Below are positions 11,700 to 23,609 of a DNA stretch of 64,000 nucleotides, piece by piece; position 1 is the stretch's first letter, and each line of letters starts with the position of its first letter. The DNA is from Tricholoma matsutake. Lineage: Eukaryota; Basidiomycota; Agaricomycetes; Agaricales; Tricholomataceae. The DNA lies in NCBI GenBank assembly GCA_026075535.2, contig AP026549.1, forward strand, positions 8,308,001 to 8,372,000, given 5' to 3'. A model generated the notes under the pieces. The model did not search any database. It saw only the letters and a program-made list of their open reading frames with translations, and had not been told where the DNA came from. A program made the position numbers and the translations under genes.

Positions 11700-13256
11700 C
11701 AGTGGCTCAAAAAACTGTCCCAATGTTTGCTTGTTTTGTAAAGATTGATCTGGCAAGCAATGCTGACATAAGCATAATGTTGGCGTAGATCAGACAAAGT
11801 ACTGACATTATGGCTTTCAGAATATTCAACTTTTATGTGATTTGGATAAGAACCCATTGTTTAATAAGCAAAACAAAATGGTCACTCAGTGGGACAGTTT
11901 TTTGAGCAGTTGTTTTTTTCTAGTCAATTACTTCAATTGACCCCATTCTGCCTTGATACCTGCCCTAATACTGTTGGGGATATTTTCTATAAGATGTTGG
12001 GAGACCTCTAGCATAATTTTACCCTATGTCACTATGACCTTTTGTTATCATTCAAGCATTCATTTTGATGACATCATGAATTTCCAGAATTGGCATTTCA
12101 GGTGTCCTTATAGATTTTATGGAAGGTTAATAGCATTCAATTCAAAGAGTACTTGAATTCCATCATCCTTACTCCACCATTCTGTATGCCAGAATATCTG
12201 TTTAAGGTTATAATGTCACTATAAACACTGCACAATCACTTTTGATTTCAATATTTCAACATATTTCTCCACTTTCTTCTTTAAAAAACTGTTATTTCTT
12301 ACAAAGGTTATTTCTTTCCAAGTGTCCATGACCTCAACTATGTAATTTCATGTGAGATAAATGCATGTTACAGCATATTTGTAGTTGCATTGTTCTCATA
12401 TTAGCCATGTACATCAGTAACTTAGGAAAACAGATTCTAAAAAGTCTGAAAATATTTATCAAACTATGAAAGATAAATTGGTTAAGGGTACTCAGCCAAC
12501 TCTAAGATCTCTGACCATCTCCCTTTGAATTACTCAAGCCATTCAAATTATGAGTATGTGTTCTGTGATTATTCCACATAATATAGCTGTGATATAGAAT
12601 GGCCCAGTATGAAAACACTTTTAAAGGGTTAGGGGGGAATATATACTATGCAGTGTTGCAAAGTTTTTAGGGAAAAAAACATAGAACACTTTTAAAATTT
12701 GGCAATCCTGAAGACCAGGTGATATTTTTAGCAGTGTGACAGCAGCAAGCATATATATAAGCAAGTAAAATGTTGCTTTGAAGATAATGATATTGAAGTA
12801 CTATTCCGGTTTGTTCAATTCAATCATCTAAACCCCCTATAATATCTATGAAAACACCTGAAATGCCAATTCTGAAAATTCATGATATCATCAAAATCAA
12901 TGCCTGAATGGTAAAAGGTGTAGTAGTGAAGTAGGGTAAAATTATGCCAGAGGTCTCCCAACATCTTAAAATATCCCCAACAGTATTAGGGCAGGTATCA
13001 AGGCAGAATGGGGTCAATTGAAGTAATTGACTAGAAAAAAACAACTGCTCAAAAAACTGTCCCAATGAGTGACCATTTTGTTTTGCTTATTAAACAATGG
13101 GTTCTTATCCAAATCACATAAAAGTTGAATATTCTGAAAGCCATAATGTCATAGTACTTTGTCTGATTTCCGCCAACATTATGCTTATGTCAGCATTGCT
13201 CACCAGATCAATCTTTACAAAACAAGCAAACATTGGGACAGTTTTTTGAGCCACTG
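11700..13256. mobile_element. Tc1/mariner-like non-autonomous element
   Basis: Termini CAGTGGCTCAAAAAACTGTC are inverted at both ends and flanked by TA dinucleotides (11698-11699 and 13257-13258), the Tc1/mariner target. The inverted repeats extend for about 440 bp (11700-12140 against 12820-13256) with scattered mismatches. The roughly 680 bp between them has no transposase-like ORF. It sits inside element A, directly after the CCACC-rich tract. Confidence 0.85.
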
Positions 13257-13264
13257 TATGAGCC

Positions 13265-14115
13265 AACTGGATGGAATGCAGGCCCAAACAATGCAGATCA
13301 CATTGTTTGGGCCCTACATAAGTTTTTTTTTGCTTTTTGTTTGTATAAGCTAACTAACCTGTTTCTTTAGTTTTCTAGGTTATAATTTACTGGTAACAAT
13401 GCCACCACCCAACTGGATGGAATGTGGGCCCAAATGACACAGATTGTGTCATTTCGGCCTTACATAATTTTTTTTTTGTTTGCTTTTTGTTTTTATAAAC
13501 GAACTAACTTGTTTCTTTTGTTTTATAGGTTCTACTCTACTGGTAATGACAGCTGGACAGGAGTCAACCCAACACACCCACCCCATGCCTGCGAGCCCCT
13601 GCTCATAGGGTGGATCATGAGTGTCTGCAGTCAACGACGACGATGATGATGACACCTACCAGCACCCCCCAAAGCTGACAACACACCCACCCCACGCCTG
13701 CAAGCCTCTGCTCGCAAAGTGGATGGGTGGTGAGAGCCCATGCCAATGAGCACCTGCTTGTTGGGTGGATGGCAGGCACACCAGGGATAAGATGACCATG
13801 GCACCCATCCCCACGCACATGAGCAACTGCTCATAGGGTGGATGATGGGTGTGGCTTGCTATGGTGATGGATGTGTGTGAGGAAGGGTGGGCGATGACAC
13901 CCACCACATCCCCCAACCCCCCCTCCCCCACATTTTGCTTGGGGAGTGGTCTTTATTATTTTAAATTTATCTCTGCCCCCCCCCCCTCACACTGAATGTG
14001 AGGGGTATATATATTGTAGTACTTATGAATCCCCCCTGGCACCAAACATGAGGGGTTTAATTTTTTATGTACATAGTAGTAATCCCCCCCCTCTCACAAG
14101 ATGCGAGAGGGGTTT
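13265..14115 (+). repeat. hairpin / intron-like cassette of element A
   Basis: There are two hairpin modules: 13281-13293 with 13301-13313 (GGCCCAAACAATG) and 13427-13440 with 13446-13459 (one mismatch). Each is followed by CATAA(G)TTTTTTTT, then CTAACTAAC or GAACTAAC and a TAG. Next come four GAGC-NNCT-GCTC hairpins near 13590, 13690, 13746 and 13819-13834 (perfect ATGAGC/GCTCAT), each followed by a GTGG sequence. Then come CCCCTCACA/TGTGAGGGG (13983-14005) and CCCCTCTC/GAGAGGGG (14088-14112). The same order recurs in element B and partly in the elements at 51947 and 31563. Confidence 0.7.
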
Positions 14116-14271
14116 TCTTTTGTTTATTATTATATTATACCAACTCCCTCATGTCCTACACAAGGGATGTGGTTAATTAAAATTTTTTGATCTTAATTGT
14201 TTGAAAAATGCCTCCTTGAAGAATATGAAAAGTTGAGTCATAAATAAACCTTATATTGATTCCTAATAAGT

Positions 14272-14362
14272 CTCCTGTGGCTCAAGTGGTTGACCACACT
14301 TGTTTGGTTTGCCATGTGATTCCTGATTGTGAGGTTTTGAGTTCAATTCCTGCACTACACAC
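14272..14362 (+). repeat. tRNA-like pol III promoter module
   Basis: TGGCTCAAGTGGTTGACC resembles an A box, and GAGTTCAATTCC, about 57 nt later, a B box. It mirrors the minus-strand module at 11397-11482, so both point outward toward the ends of element A. No cloverleaf acceptor stem is apparent. Confidence 0.5.
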
Positions 14363-14584
14363 ATTTATTTTGTGGGTACTTTATGAAATTCACCAAGTCC
14401 AAAGTCCTTTGAGCTCAGTATCTAATTGAGTTATCATTTGGTTGAAATGTATTCCACTCAGACTCCAGTTGGACTCCAGTGGGGGATTGAACTCTACATG
14501 ACTTAGTGTAGTTTAATTGGACTCCAGTCAGTCTGGTCGGAGTCCACTGGGACAGGTGGGGGACTGTAAAGTACTGAATATCTG

Positions 14585-15719
14585 GCTCATTTTTTACCAG
14601 ATATTACAGTGTATACCAGCCCTTTGGCTGGTATGATGATGAATGGAACACCATTCTATTGGAAGCCACTGCACAAAAAGTGCTTTCAGATAATAAAATC
14701 CATCTGCTGTCAGACACCTATATTACATCCCATCGATCCTATGAAGGATGAACCCATATGGGTCATCTGCAACACATCTGTCTATGGTGTAGGCACCATG
14801 TATGGACAAGGTGAAACTCGGCAGACATGTCACCCACCGGGGTTCATGTCTCAAAAGTTCATGGATGCCCAGTGGAACTACTGAGTGTTTGAACACAAAA
14901 CACTGGCTATACTGGAAGCCCTCCTGAAATGAGAGGACAAACTCCTAGGGTATTGAATCCATGTGGTGACAGACCACAAGGCCCTTGAATTCTTTAAGAT
15001 GCAACCACATCCTTCCAGTAGGCAGACAAGGTGGATGGACTACCTCGCCTGATTCGACTTTGACATATGGTACATCAAAGGAACCTTGAATAAGGTAGTG
15101 GATGCACTATTGTGATACTACGAGCATGACTACTGGACAGAGGTGCCAGAGTTACATGACTACATGAATGCAGATGTTTGCTTGGATCCAGAACATGATG
15201 ATCTCCTATGGGAGAGACTCTTCGAAGTCGAAGAGGGCATCATAGAGTCAAGAGTTCGAAGGATGAACTCTGCCAAGGTGGTCACAGAATTATGAACACT
15301 AAGGGAACACATCCAAGAATGGGACACATTAGCAGTGAATATGACTGCCAGTATGGAAGAGCCTAGGGATCCACTAGAAGGTGGACAAATGGAGGATGGC
15401 CCCACAATTTTTGAGTCAAGAACAAAGGGGACAGACCTTTGTGAATCACTATCTCATATGGATACATTGGAGGATAGTATTCATGAGGGATACCTCATGG
15501 ATCGTTGGTTTAAAAAATTAAAGGAAAAGATAAAAATACACCCCACATTCAGGGAGTGTGACGGGTTCATTTGGGGCAAAAATAAAGGTAGGACATTGTA
15601 TGCATTCCAGATGCAAGCTTGAATGACACAATGCTCTGTTGAAGAATACTTGAACAAGCCCACCAAGTGGTGGGCCACTTTGGACCACAACATACCATGG
15701 ACTATGTGCAATGCTGGTA
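14585..15719 (+). pseudogene. Ty3/Gypsy RT end, RNase H and integrase start
   Basis: This continues the RT of 10659-11191: EYLAHFLPDITVYTSPLAG, then the RNase H domain typical of basidiomycete Gypsy elements (DEPIWVICNTSVYGVGTMYGQ, FMSQKFMDAQWNY, VVTDHKALEFF, RWMDYL, ADAL-like text). After a variable linker comes the start of the integrase H2C2 finger (AHQVVGHFGPQHTMDYVQCWYW), cut at about 15719 by the next insertion. Stops at 14881, near 15050 and near 15293, plus frameshifts, show decay. The rest of integrase and the 3' LTR are not in the window. Confidence 0.82.
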
Positions 15720-15984
15720 TTAGTCTGTAATTTACACTCCTCCACCTATTCTGATCAGACTGACTGGAGTCCAGTGGATTCCAGTGGAATTCAAGTGAAC
15801 TTTACAATTCCAAGTAGACTCAGACTTGGCATGATTGATTTAAATTTTCACCCATCAAGTGCCCACAAAATAATGTGGTATGAGCCAGGTTTGAACCCCA
15901 GACCTTTTGCACTATATGTCACATGACCATAAAGTATGCACACTCTACCACTTATGCCATGTAGTCATTTATACTCTCAAACAT
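15720..15984. mobile_element. left fragment of an element A/B-like transposon
   Basis: It begins GTCTGTAATTTACACTCCTC, close to the element A and B termini, followed by GACTGGAGTCCAGTGG subterminal repeats and a minus-strand tRNA-like module at about 15880-15965 (B box GGGGTTCAAACC; A-box-like TGGCATAAGTGGTAGAGTG). It is cut at 15985 by the KDZ element, and I find no right end in the window. Confidence 0.55.
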
Positions 15985-16835
15985 CACCTGTGTGTCACCA
16001 TCAACCTTACTAATTAGCTAGACTGATGGGGTGCCTGATGTGTAGCTAATTAGCTAGGTTCAGCTAATCTACAGTGGTTCAGCGGTTGAACCACTGTTCA
16101 GCAGTCCCCTTCATCATATCCACTGCCCATCCTTCAGTAGATAATAGTGTTCCAGAATAACCCCATAGATAAGGGACAATAATAGATGTGCTCCAATTAT
16201 AGATCAGGGAACAATCTCGTTGATATTGTTTGGGTGCCCTGTTTGACATCATCCGCCCTTATCTCCAACCCTTGTGCCCGCCCATCACATCAAATGTGGC
16301 CACTCATTGTCTTCCACGATGCGCTCGACATCCCCCCCAACAAATCTTAAAATAGACTTTGGATCTATCTTGGCTCCTTTGCCTGGTATCTCCAATCATT
16401 CCATCCCATGGCCATCATCAACATGAATGTGTTCTCATCGTCGCCTCCAACAATGAGCATGACTATCTCCATCAGTTTTCAACCTTTCCCTATAGTTCTT
16501 TTGTTTCCCGTGTTGTAAGAGTGAATTATACATTATGGAAAGGCTAATTGGCACTCGATGTCCCCCCCAGCAAATCTCAAAATAGATTTTGGATCTATCT
16601 CGGCTCCTTTGCCTGGTACTGTTCAAGACCTGTCTCCGGCCCATCAACACATTCCATGCGGTCCTCTACCTGCCAATCATTCTATCCCATGGCCATCATC
16701 AACATCAACATGTTCTCGTTGTTGCCTCTGATGACGATAATGACTATCCCCTCAGTTTCAACCTTTCCCCATAGTTCTGTTTGTTGCCCTTGTTGTAGAA
16801 GAGTGAAATATATATTATAGAAAGGCTAATTGATT
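15985..16835 (+). repeat. left TIR of KDZ element
   Basis: Inverted copy of 23610-24351 plus 31097-31108. It holds two tandem diverged subrepeats (about 16347-16556 and 16557-16835), each beginning with an AAAATAGA-TTTGGATCTATC block. Confidence 0.8.
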
Positions 16836-16845
16836 GTGAGATTGT

Positions 16846-19800
16846 CTAAAAAGTCCCCAGCCAAAGTACCTCATCTTGTGCTCCATCATCCTCATCAACA
16901 AAGCCCTCATCCTGCTGCTCATCAACTACAGGGTCTCTGTCATCTTGGGAATGAGGAGATACAAAATGCCCGGGGCCTGTATAGCCATCCAAGCTGTAGA
17001 TAGCAGAGATTTGGACACAATGAATGGAATTCACATGTCGTTGCTCGGCATAACAACAACATAATTCTGCAGCTAGATGGGGGTCTGTTGCTGCCTGTAC
17101 CCCAGCCATGAATGCCTGGTTTTCATGGTAGACCCATGCATCAAGCTGGCAGACCTCAATGTTTAGGCATTCGATCTCTTGCTGTGCATGTTGAACTTTG
17201 AAATATTTGTTTGCGACCTCACGATTGGCTGGTACTGTCCAAGGGTTTCATGTGATGTTGCTGCATGAGTACTTGAGGAGGTCAAAGTCACCGAGCCAAC
17301 TATATGATGCCACATCACTGTATTGTAAGATAGGTCATGAAGGGTTTTGCTGTGGTGCTAGCTCATTGTACTTGTCTAGTGCAGTGCGAATGGCTGCAGA
17401 CCGCTTTGCAATGGCTTTTGAAATGTGTTTCCACATCTTGTAACCTGTGGATGCCTCGACATCAATTATGAGAATACAAACATCATACTAGTACTCACCA
17501 GTAGTTGCTAGACTAGCTTTTGACAGTTCAAATAACCTCTGCACCACAAGACCTTCCAGATGTTCAACAGCATGGATGAATGTTCAATTGTTGACGTATG
17601 TAAGCGCTTCCACATAGCATGGGTCATTGGAAGTCCAGCGCGATTCAACACCAAGTTGGTGTTCTGTGTCGTCTGCACAATTCATATGTACAAGAACCCG
17701 TCAATGTGCCCTTGCTCATTCAGCCTCCAGCATTTTTGTGCTAGCCTGTGAGGACTGTGAAAGGTTACCTGCATTTGTAAAGTCCTTGGCAGTGACGTTC
17801 ACAAAATCAAAACTAGGGAGCTTTTTCCATGCAGCTCTATATCAAAGATGGATTCAGAGTGAAAGGAATTGGTAACGAACACTTATGCTGCTTTGGCCAA
17901 TGCTTCAAGGGCCTCTACATAGGCGACAATCTGGGTATCATATTTGGGCTCGACCTGCAAGTTTTTCAGATAGTCTAATTCTTCCTGTCACCACTTGACA
18001 AAATCTTCTTCGATGAGACTGGGGATTGTTGCTTTGAGTGCTTTGATGTCTCGGGTATAGTCAGAGATAATCATCAGGGCTTGTTTTGTAGTTGTTAAGT
18101 AAAAAATTACCTGCATTGCTTCATTAGTGAGATGTAAGAAGCAAACCAAGATCTTACTGAGTTCAAGGTACTTGTCCCAGTCCCACTGATCCATCTGGAG
18201 ATCCAAGAATTGAAGCCAGTGAAAATATGATGCATGCCGCACAAGGCATGTCGCAGGATTAGTCCCAGCAAAAATTCTTTCACACATTGCGAGATCCTCA
18301 AGACCAAAGCCCTTCCAAAAGAGGGGATGGTTGCACGGTTGGCAGAGGCGATTGTGGGCATGACCATGAAAAGCATCAACAACAAGCTGCAACAAAAGGA
18401 TGCAGGCCTTTTCACTCAGAGAACTTGCAGTGATGGTGATCTGTTGTGAGCAACCGATATCATACCCAACACCTTGATTGGCGCCAAAAACGTTGAGAAT
18501 TTCATTTATCATTGCAAGGCCATACTTTGCACTGTGTGAAATAAGACTAAGTTTTCATCCACAATAAGTGTACTTACAGTTCTCCGCTGTTACGCATTTC
18601 CACAAAAGTCTCAATTATCGAGTGGCAACATGCTGTGAGAAAACCTCCAGTTTGCTGAAACACTTCAATTGTCCCTTAACTAACAGTATTTGCAGCTGTC
18701 CAGTGCTCTGTGCATGGTGTTGGATCATTGAAGATGGGAAGGGTGTTCGAATTGGATGGTTTGTTTCCAGGTCATGTTCGAACATTGTCTTTGAAGGTGT
18801 TGACCTTGGAAGGGGGAATGAGGTAGTCACTGATGAAAATATGTTCATCAGTATGACCAGATCCATTTACTCGCTTCATCAAGTTATTGCCATCCATGGC
18901 ATGGAGCCACTCTGGGACCAATGGGGGTTCTCCTGGCAACTGACATGTGGAATCAGAAAGTGATGAAAATAGGTCTAATTTTATATCAAACCTTATATCC
19001 ACATGGTGGACATGTGTTACAAATTCGCCAACCTGGGCTGCATTGCAAGGCAGTATTAACAAGAGTCTGGACATGACAGAGTATAGCAAGGTAAGCATTG
19101 AGCACATCTGCAAACTGAGATCACAGCAAATGGGTGTATGTGATCTTGAGAGAACTTGTCAGGACCAAAGCTGAAACAAAATAAAAAGCCAGTAGGTGTA
19201 CATTATGAATAGCACAGAGGACCTTTATAAATGCTTGAACACTAAAATTGGCTTGATGGCAACAAAGTTGATGGTAGAATTCTAGTGCCTCTAGTGTGAA
19301 GGCTATTGCGGGCTGCGAAGGTGATGCACTGAGGTACCCATGGCATATAAGTGCAATATTGGCTTCTTCATTCTTGTTCTGGGCAATTTGCATCTGATAG
19401 TTGTATTCTGTATCATTGTAAGCATTCATCTGAACACTGCTAGTCATGACTTGCCTCATATTCCCAAAATTATAACATGAAAAACATGAACATCTGCCAA
19501 TGATGCATCAATATCCATAGCTGGCACCCCATTAGATTTGTAATGAAGATAAGCAGAACAAGGGTTGGGATCTGAGCATCCCATGCTGCATGCAATCTCT
19601 TGTTATGATCACACCATGTTCATTGATTGTGTCAATGGTAAGGTCGCGATGAATTCATGCTAACAGACAAACAAGAAAAAGGTAAACCAACAGAAATAAA
19701 AAATGGAACAACTTACTGGTATATAGCAGATGCTGTTCTTGAATCAATAGTAGAGATGTCGTTGTCCTCAGGCTCAGTGTCACTATGATCCTCCCAAAGC

Positions 19801-20150
19801 CCAGGCTTACTAGTAGTATCGAGTCAAGAAATTGAATCTTCAAAGAGTAGCCCATTATCAGCACAATCAGTATCAATGCCGGCCTCTAGACCAGCTTCAG
19901 CAATTAATTGATGGGCATGAGCGGCGAGTGCTACAAAAGATTGAACAATGAAATTGGATGTGAACTTAAAAAGTAATAGATATTGATGTGACAATTAGTC
20001 CAATGCACCATCTAGTTCTCTTTCACGAGCCTTTGCCTTTTCTTGTGCAATACGGGCAAGGCAGATTTGTGCCAGTGACGATGTGCTGGATTGAACCCTA
20101 CCCATTGGTGACATGATTGAGATCTTGACCTTCTTTGAAGTTGCACCCAT
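16846..20150 (-). pseudogene. KDZ transposase, CxC1-type, decayed
   Basis: The minus-strand start is at 20150 (MGATSKKVKIS). Recognisable blocks in order are: a long helix with LEALEFYHQL (near 19300); PEWLHAMDGNNLMKRVNGSGH and FISDYLIPPS (18830-18930); VGYDIGCSQQIT, DAFHGHAHNRLCQPCNHP, GFGLEDLAMCERIFAGTN and FHWLQFLDLQMDQWDWDKY (18190-18480); SDYTRDIKALK; and KMWKHISKAIAKRS, ALDKYNELAP, DFDLLKYS, VANKYFKVQHAQQEI and YSLDGYTGPG (16940-17440). The Asp of MDGNN, the Asp of GYDIGC and the Glu of GLEDL are likely catalytic by family analogy (inference). TGA stops at expected Arg codons and frameshifts between blocks show it is dead. Many small introns are probable but not all can be placed. Confidence 0.82.
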
Positions 20151-21926
20151 TTCTTGGTTTATGCAGTTGTGATCAGTGTCAATTGAGTGTCAATTGATTC
20201 GCAATCACCGTTGATCATAAGTCAATCATCCCTCAGATCTGATTCAATTTGTGAGGCTCATCTTTGTAGTACCCAGGTCACTTCTGGTTATTCATGGAAA
20301 GGAACTTAAATGTGCTTCTCCAGATGGATATGGTGCCAGCCTGAGCAATTAATCATCATGATATTTTCCACTCTGCAGCGGCAATCTGGCAGCATAGTAT
20401 TCGAGTCATCGACAGTTCAAAATTCATGATCCATCATGAAAACCATTTCATACAAATGTATAGCATAAATTCCAAGATCATATCAAGAGGTGAATAGTAA
20501 GTAACATAGGTAAATCATAAGCAGAAATTGAATGGTATCAAAATCGGATAACAACCTGCTGACTGTCTAATTGTGCCTAATAGTGTGATAAACTCCCTGG
20601 TCAAAATAACCACAGATGAGACCACCAATCATGACATAGCATGTGCATTGAGGGGGAACGAAAACAAATAGGCATCAAGTGGCGATTGTGGCCATCACGA
20701 GGCTCTTCCTCGGTAAATTCCTCACCCACATCAGAGGAATAAGATGGTGGACTCAGTGTGAGGGACGATTCCGAAGACCCAGTACAAGGGCTTCCTGGTG
20801 AACCTGATGCATCAGGATCTAAGTGGTCGATGCAGTGACCAGTTTGAATGCCAGCTCCTTTATTGTCACCTGAATTAGATGAAGCCAGGCTTGGTGGGAG
20901 CACATTAAGAGGTACATCATGACTGCCACTAGTCACATCAGTTTCCTCCTCATCCCTATACGCAAGTGCCCAGAGAGCATCATGAAGAGCTTTTCATCGT
21001 TGTTGTTGTCGCTCTTCTTCATTCGAGAACATGTAGTCACTGATGACAGGGTGTGACACAGGTGTGACAGGCAAGTTTGGCATACTGGAGGGTAGGACGG
21101 AATTTATATTACCGCTGGGCATGTTTGAAGGCAAGGTCCTGGTAGGAGAGTTAACTGCAAACTAGCAGTAGGAGTCTTGTTTAAAATCGCGGAAAGCAAA
21201 GCCTCTTCTGCATCAGACAGAGCGGGCCAGGAAAACTCTCACCATAAATCTGGTTCGAAGGTATCTATAGCTACTCATTGGCAATGCATGAAAGCAATGG
21301 GCAAAGTCCACCTACTGGGTAATCCAACACTGTCCCAAGAAAATCTTCCTTCACCAAAAGGAGTGGCAGTATCATCATGAAAAACCTCTTTCATTAATTG
21401 TGACATGGCCCAGCACTCTGGTCCACCAAACCATTGAGACCTCTCCACTTGTGTGTCAACCTTCAATACAGGAACCTGTGTATGGGCAGCACATTCCCAT
21501 GAGAATTGTGAGGCAATTGAAATTCAGATAGAGAGTGTCTAAAAAAACAAAAGAAAGGAAAGACAATCTAGAAGCCTCATCACTTGGACTCATGTCAGGG
21601 TCCGTTGCAAGGTCCAGCCAAGCTAGACGAGAAGAATGCATTGGAAGAGTGACTGGAGCTGGAGTTGACAACATTGGACAGTAAAAATAGGGACCTAGTT
21701 TTTACAATGTGGATGTGTCATGTAGCTACTGAAAAAAAAATGTCAGAGGGATTGATGGTGGCGGTTTGCCTGAGTATTAAATTTGCATCTAGTGGCCATT
21801 GGCCAATGCTGCATTCTAACTAATTTTTGTCCATAGGGCACAACAACCATGGAACAAAAAATCAAGTGATTTAAAGAAGGGCAGAAAAAAATCCTACCAA
21901 GCCCTTGGCCCTCCTCACGACTTGTG
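20151..21926. other. divergent intergenic region, possible third gene
   Basis: This lies between the two divergent KDZ-element genes. Minus-strand ORFs at 20601-20936 (Ser/Pro/Gly/Asp-rich, SSDVGEEFTEEEPRDGH) and 21275-21674 (FGGPECWAMSQLMKEVF; SSRLAWLDLATDPDMSPSDEASRL) look compositionally protein-like and could be exons of a third gene or of an extended transposase N-terminus. I do not recognise them. Confidence 0.3.
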
Positions 21927-23410
21927 AGCACCAAGAAAAGTGGCACCAACAAAGTCCTCTAAGAAAGATAAATGTGTCCGTCCAAAGCTTACACAGGCAC
22001 AGAAGGAAGCACGGAAAGAAAAATTTACAGACTTAACTAATGCCATTGACAATGCTCGTAACTTCTACCAAGATACAGCTTGTGACATAGCTGAAAAATA
22101 TGGAAGGTAAGTACAACTATCCATGTAATTATTATGACTTACACCTTTGAAGAACTTCTAAGTGGATGCGCAAGCAGCTTTTCCTTCCATGCACTTGTTG
22201 TAGTGGCAATCCATGGAATGCATTCTTGCGTTGAAAGCTAAATGAAGTCAATGCAGGTTTGTCACTGCGATATGGCTTACTGTTCTACATCTGGTTTTCA
22301 ATTTTATGCACAGATCGAGGTGCAGGAGATTGATACCGCCTTCAAGGGTTCATGGCCAAGAAAGGTGCTTTGTTTAGACACCAATATTGAAAGCTGTCAT
22401 TGGATGAGAAGAACAACTTGACCAAAGACATCAAATCAACAAGAGAAGAGCATCGCAAGATTTATTGTGCAAACCCCAAAGCAGTTCAATGAGATGTCAA
22501 TGCAACATTCAATACAATGGAACAAGAAGTAAGTGCAAGTTATTTGGTTGCCAGTGCTGAACCTCAGACTGTTCTTGATGGTGGGCAGCAATAGTTTCAT
22601 GCATGGGAGTTGAACGTTTTTATATAGCCATTAGGGGAAGTGTCAAGGATTACAATGAACCAAAACTCTTCTTTTCAGATAAAGCCCTTCGATTTGTCAA
22701 AGAAGTCCTTGAGATTGACCCTCAGCACTTAGCTCTGAAGTTTGAGGCATGGTGTGTTAGCAGACTAGGTAAGCAATCCCTGCTTCTGAGATGATCATAC
22801 ACCATAACTTACATGCCATAGATAAAGCCCCAACCACTACACATGCGACTCCATGGGCAAAGATCATTAGCCAATGCCGCATGCTAATCCAGACTAAACT
22901 CAGTGAGGTTACAGACTTACAGTACCCTGAATATTGCTTGCTGTGATTGATACTATTCCTACAGATAATGTTCTTTGTGAGAACATTGAAAAGAAAAGTG
23001 TCAATATGAATTATTGTAACTATGAGGGCAAGATCATGGAAAAGTACAGTGTTGCACTCATCGGTTGGCCTATCACTATTCCTCAAGTCTGCAATCCTTT
23101 GACAATTGGCACATGGCCCCTACTCAAGAAGCTGCTGGATGCTCTGGAGTTGGGGTTATGCCACTGGATTGTGTTGATGAAGTATCAGGTTGAGGTAAGG
23201 AGGAAGGCAAACCAAGCGTGTGAGGACCATGGGGAAGTGGTTTACAAACCCCATAAATTCATCACCCAAGCTGGTACTAAAGCATCTAAGAAGAGCCAGG
23301 AAAATATAGACAATGAGGAAGAGGAAGATAACAATAGTGGTGGCCATAGCGATGACGGTGGTGATGGGGACAAAACTTCAAATGGCAGCAATATGGATAT
23401 CGATGACTAG
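21927..23410 (+). pseudogene. companion gene of KDZ element, unknown function
   Basis: A spliced gene divergent from the transposase. Inferred exons: about 21927-22106 (basic, APRKVAPTKSSKK ... KLTQAQKEARKEKF ... CDIAEKYGR), 22153-22256 (SKWMRKQLFLP, WNAFLR), 22314-22528 (DEKNNLTKDIKSTREEHRK), about 22588-22768 (ERFYIAIRGSVKDY, LALKFEAW), about 22822-22902 (PWAKIISQCRMLIQ) and 22968-23410. Introns have GT/AG ends, for example 22107-22152 and 22257-22313. The last exon has MNYCNYEGKIMEKYSVALIGWP, LLKKLLDALELGLCHWI and an acidic Asp/Glu/Ser tail. TGA stops at FLR*, AGD* and VQ* mark decay. I remember similar GWP-containing hypothetical proteins in mushroom genomes but cannot name a function. 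Its placement within the TIRs suggests a transposition accessory role (inference). Confidence 0.5.
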
Positions 23411-23609
23411 AATACAAGCTACAAGCAGTAATGTAAGCCCAAGGGTATGCCATGCAGACATAGGTCAATTGCAACACACTGACGTGGAGTACCAAGTTGG
23501 CAGGCTTTCATTTACATTAGCTCTCTTCGAAGTCATTCCTATTAGCTTTGGATCTCCATGCTATTTCCCTGTTATATGCACGCAGCACAAAAATAATGCC
23601 ATATTATTT

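Larger units (their letters stand above)
11192..14576. mobile_element. hAT-like non-autonomous element A (3385 bp)
   Basis: Exact 8-bp target duplication AATATCTG (11184-11191 and 14577-14584) in Gypsy RT. Imperfect terminal repeats are GAGGTCTTTAGACTCCCCC on the left and, reversed, CAGTACTTTACAGTCCCCC on the right. Each end carries a cluster of TGGAGTCCAGT-type subterminal repeats. No transposase is encoded. Inside are tRNA-like modules near both ends, a CCACC-rich tract, a nested Tc1/mariner-like element, two hairpin/intron-like modules, four GAGC-NNCT-GCTC hairpins and CCCCTC hairpins. Element B (57167-59346) has the same ends and the same internal order. Confidence 0.8.

Noticed and set aside
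11553..11748. His/Pro/Thr-rich ORFs
   Set aside because: They are translations of the CCACC/ACC microsatellite in element A in several frames.
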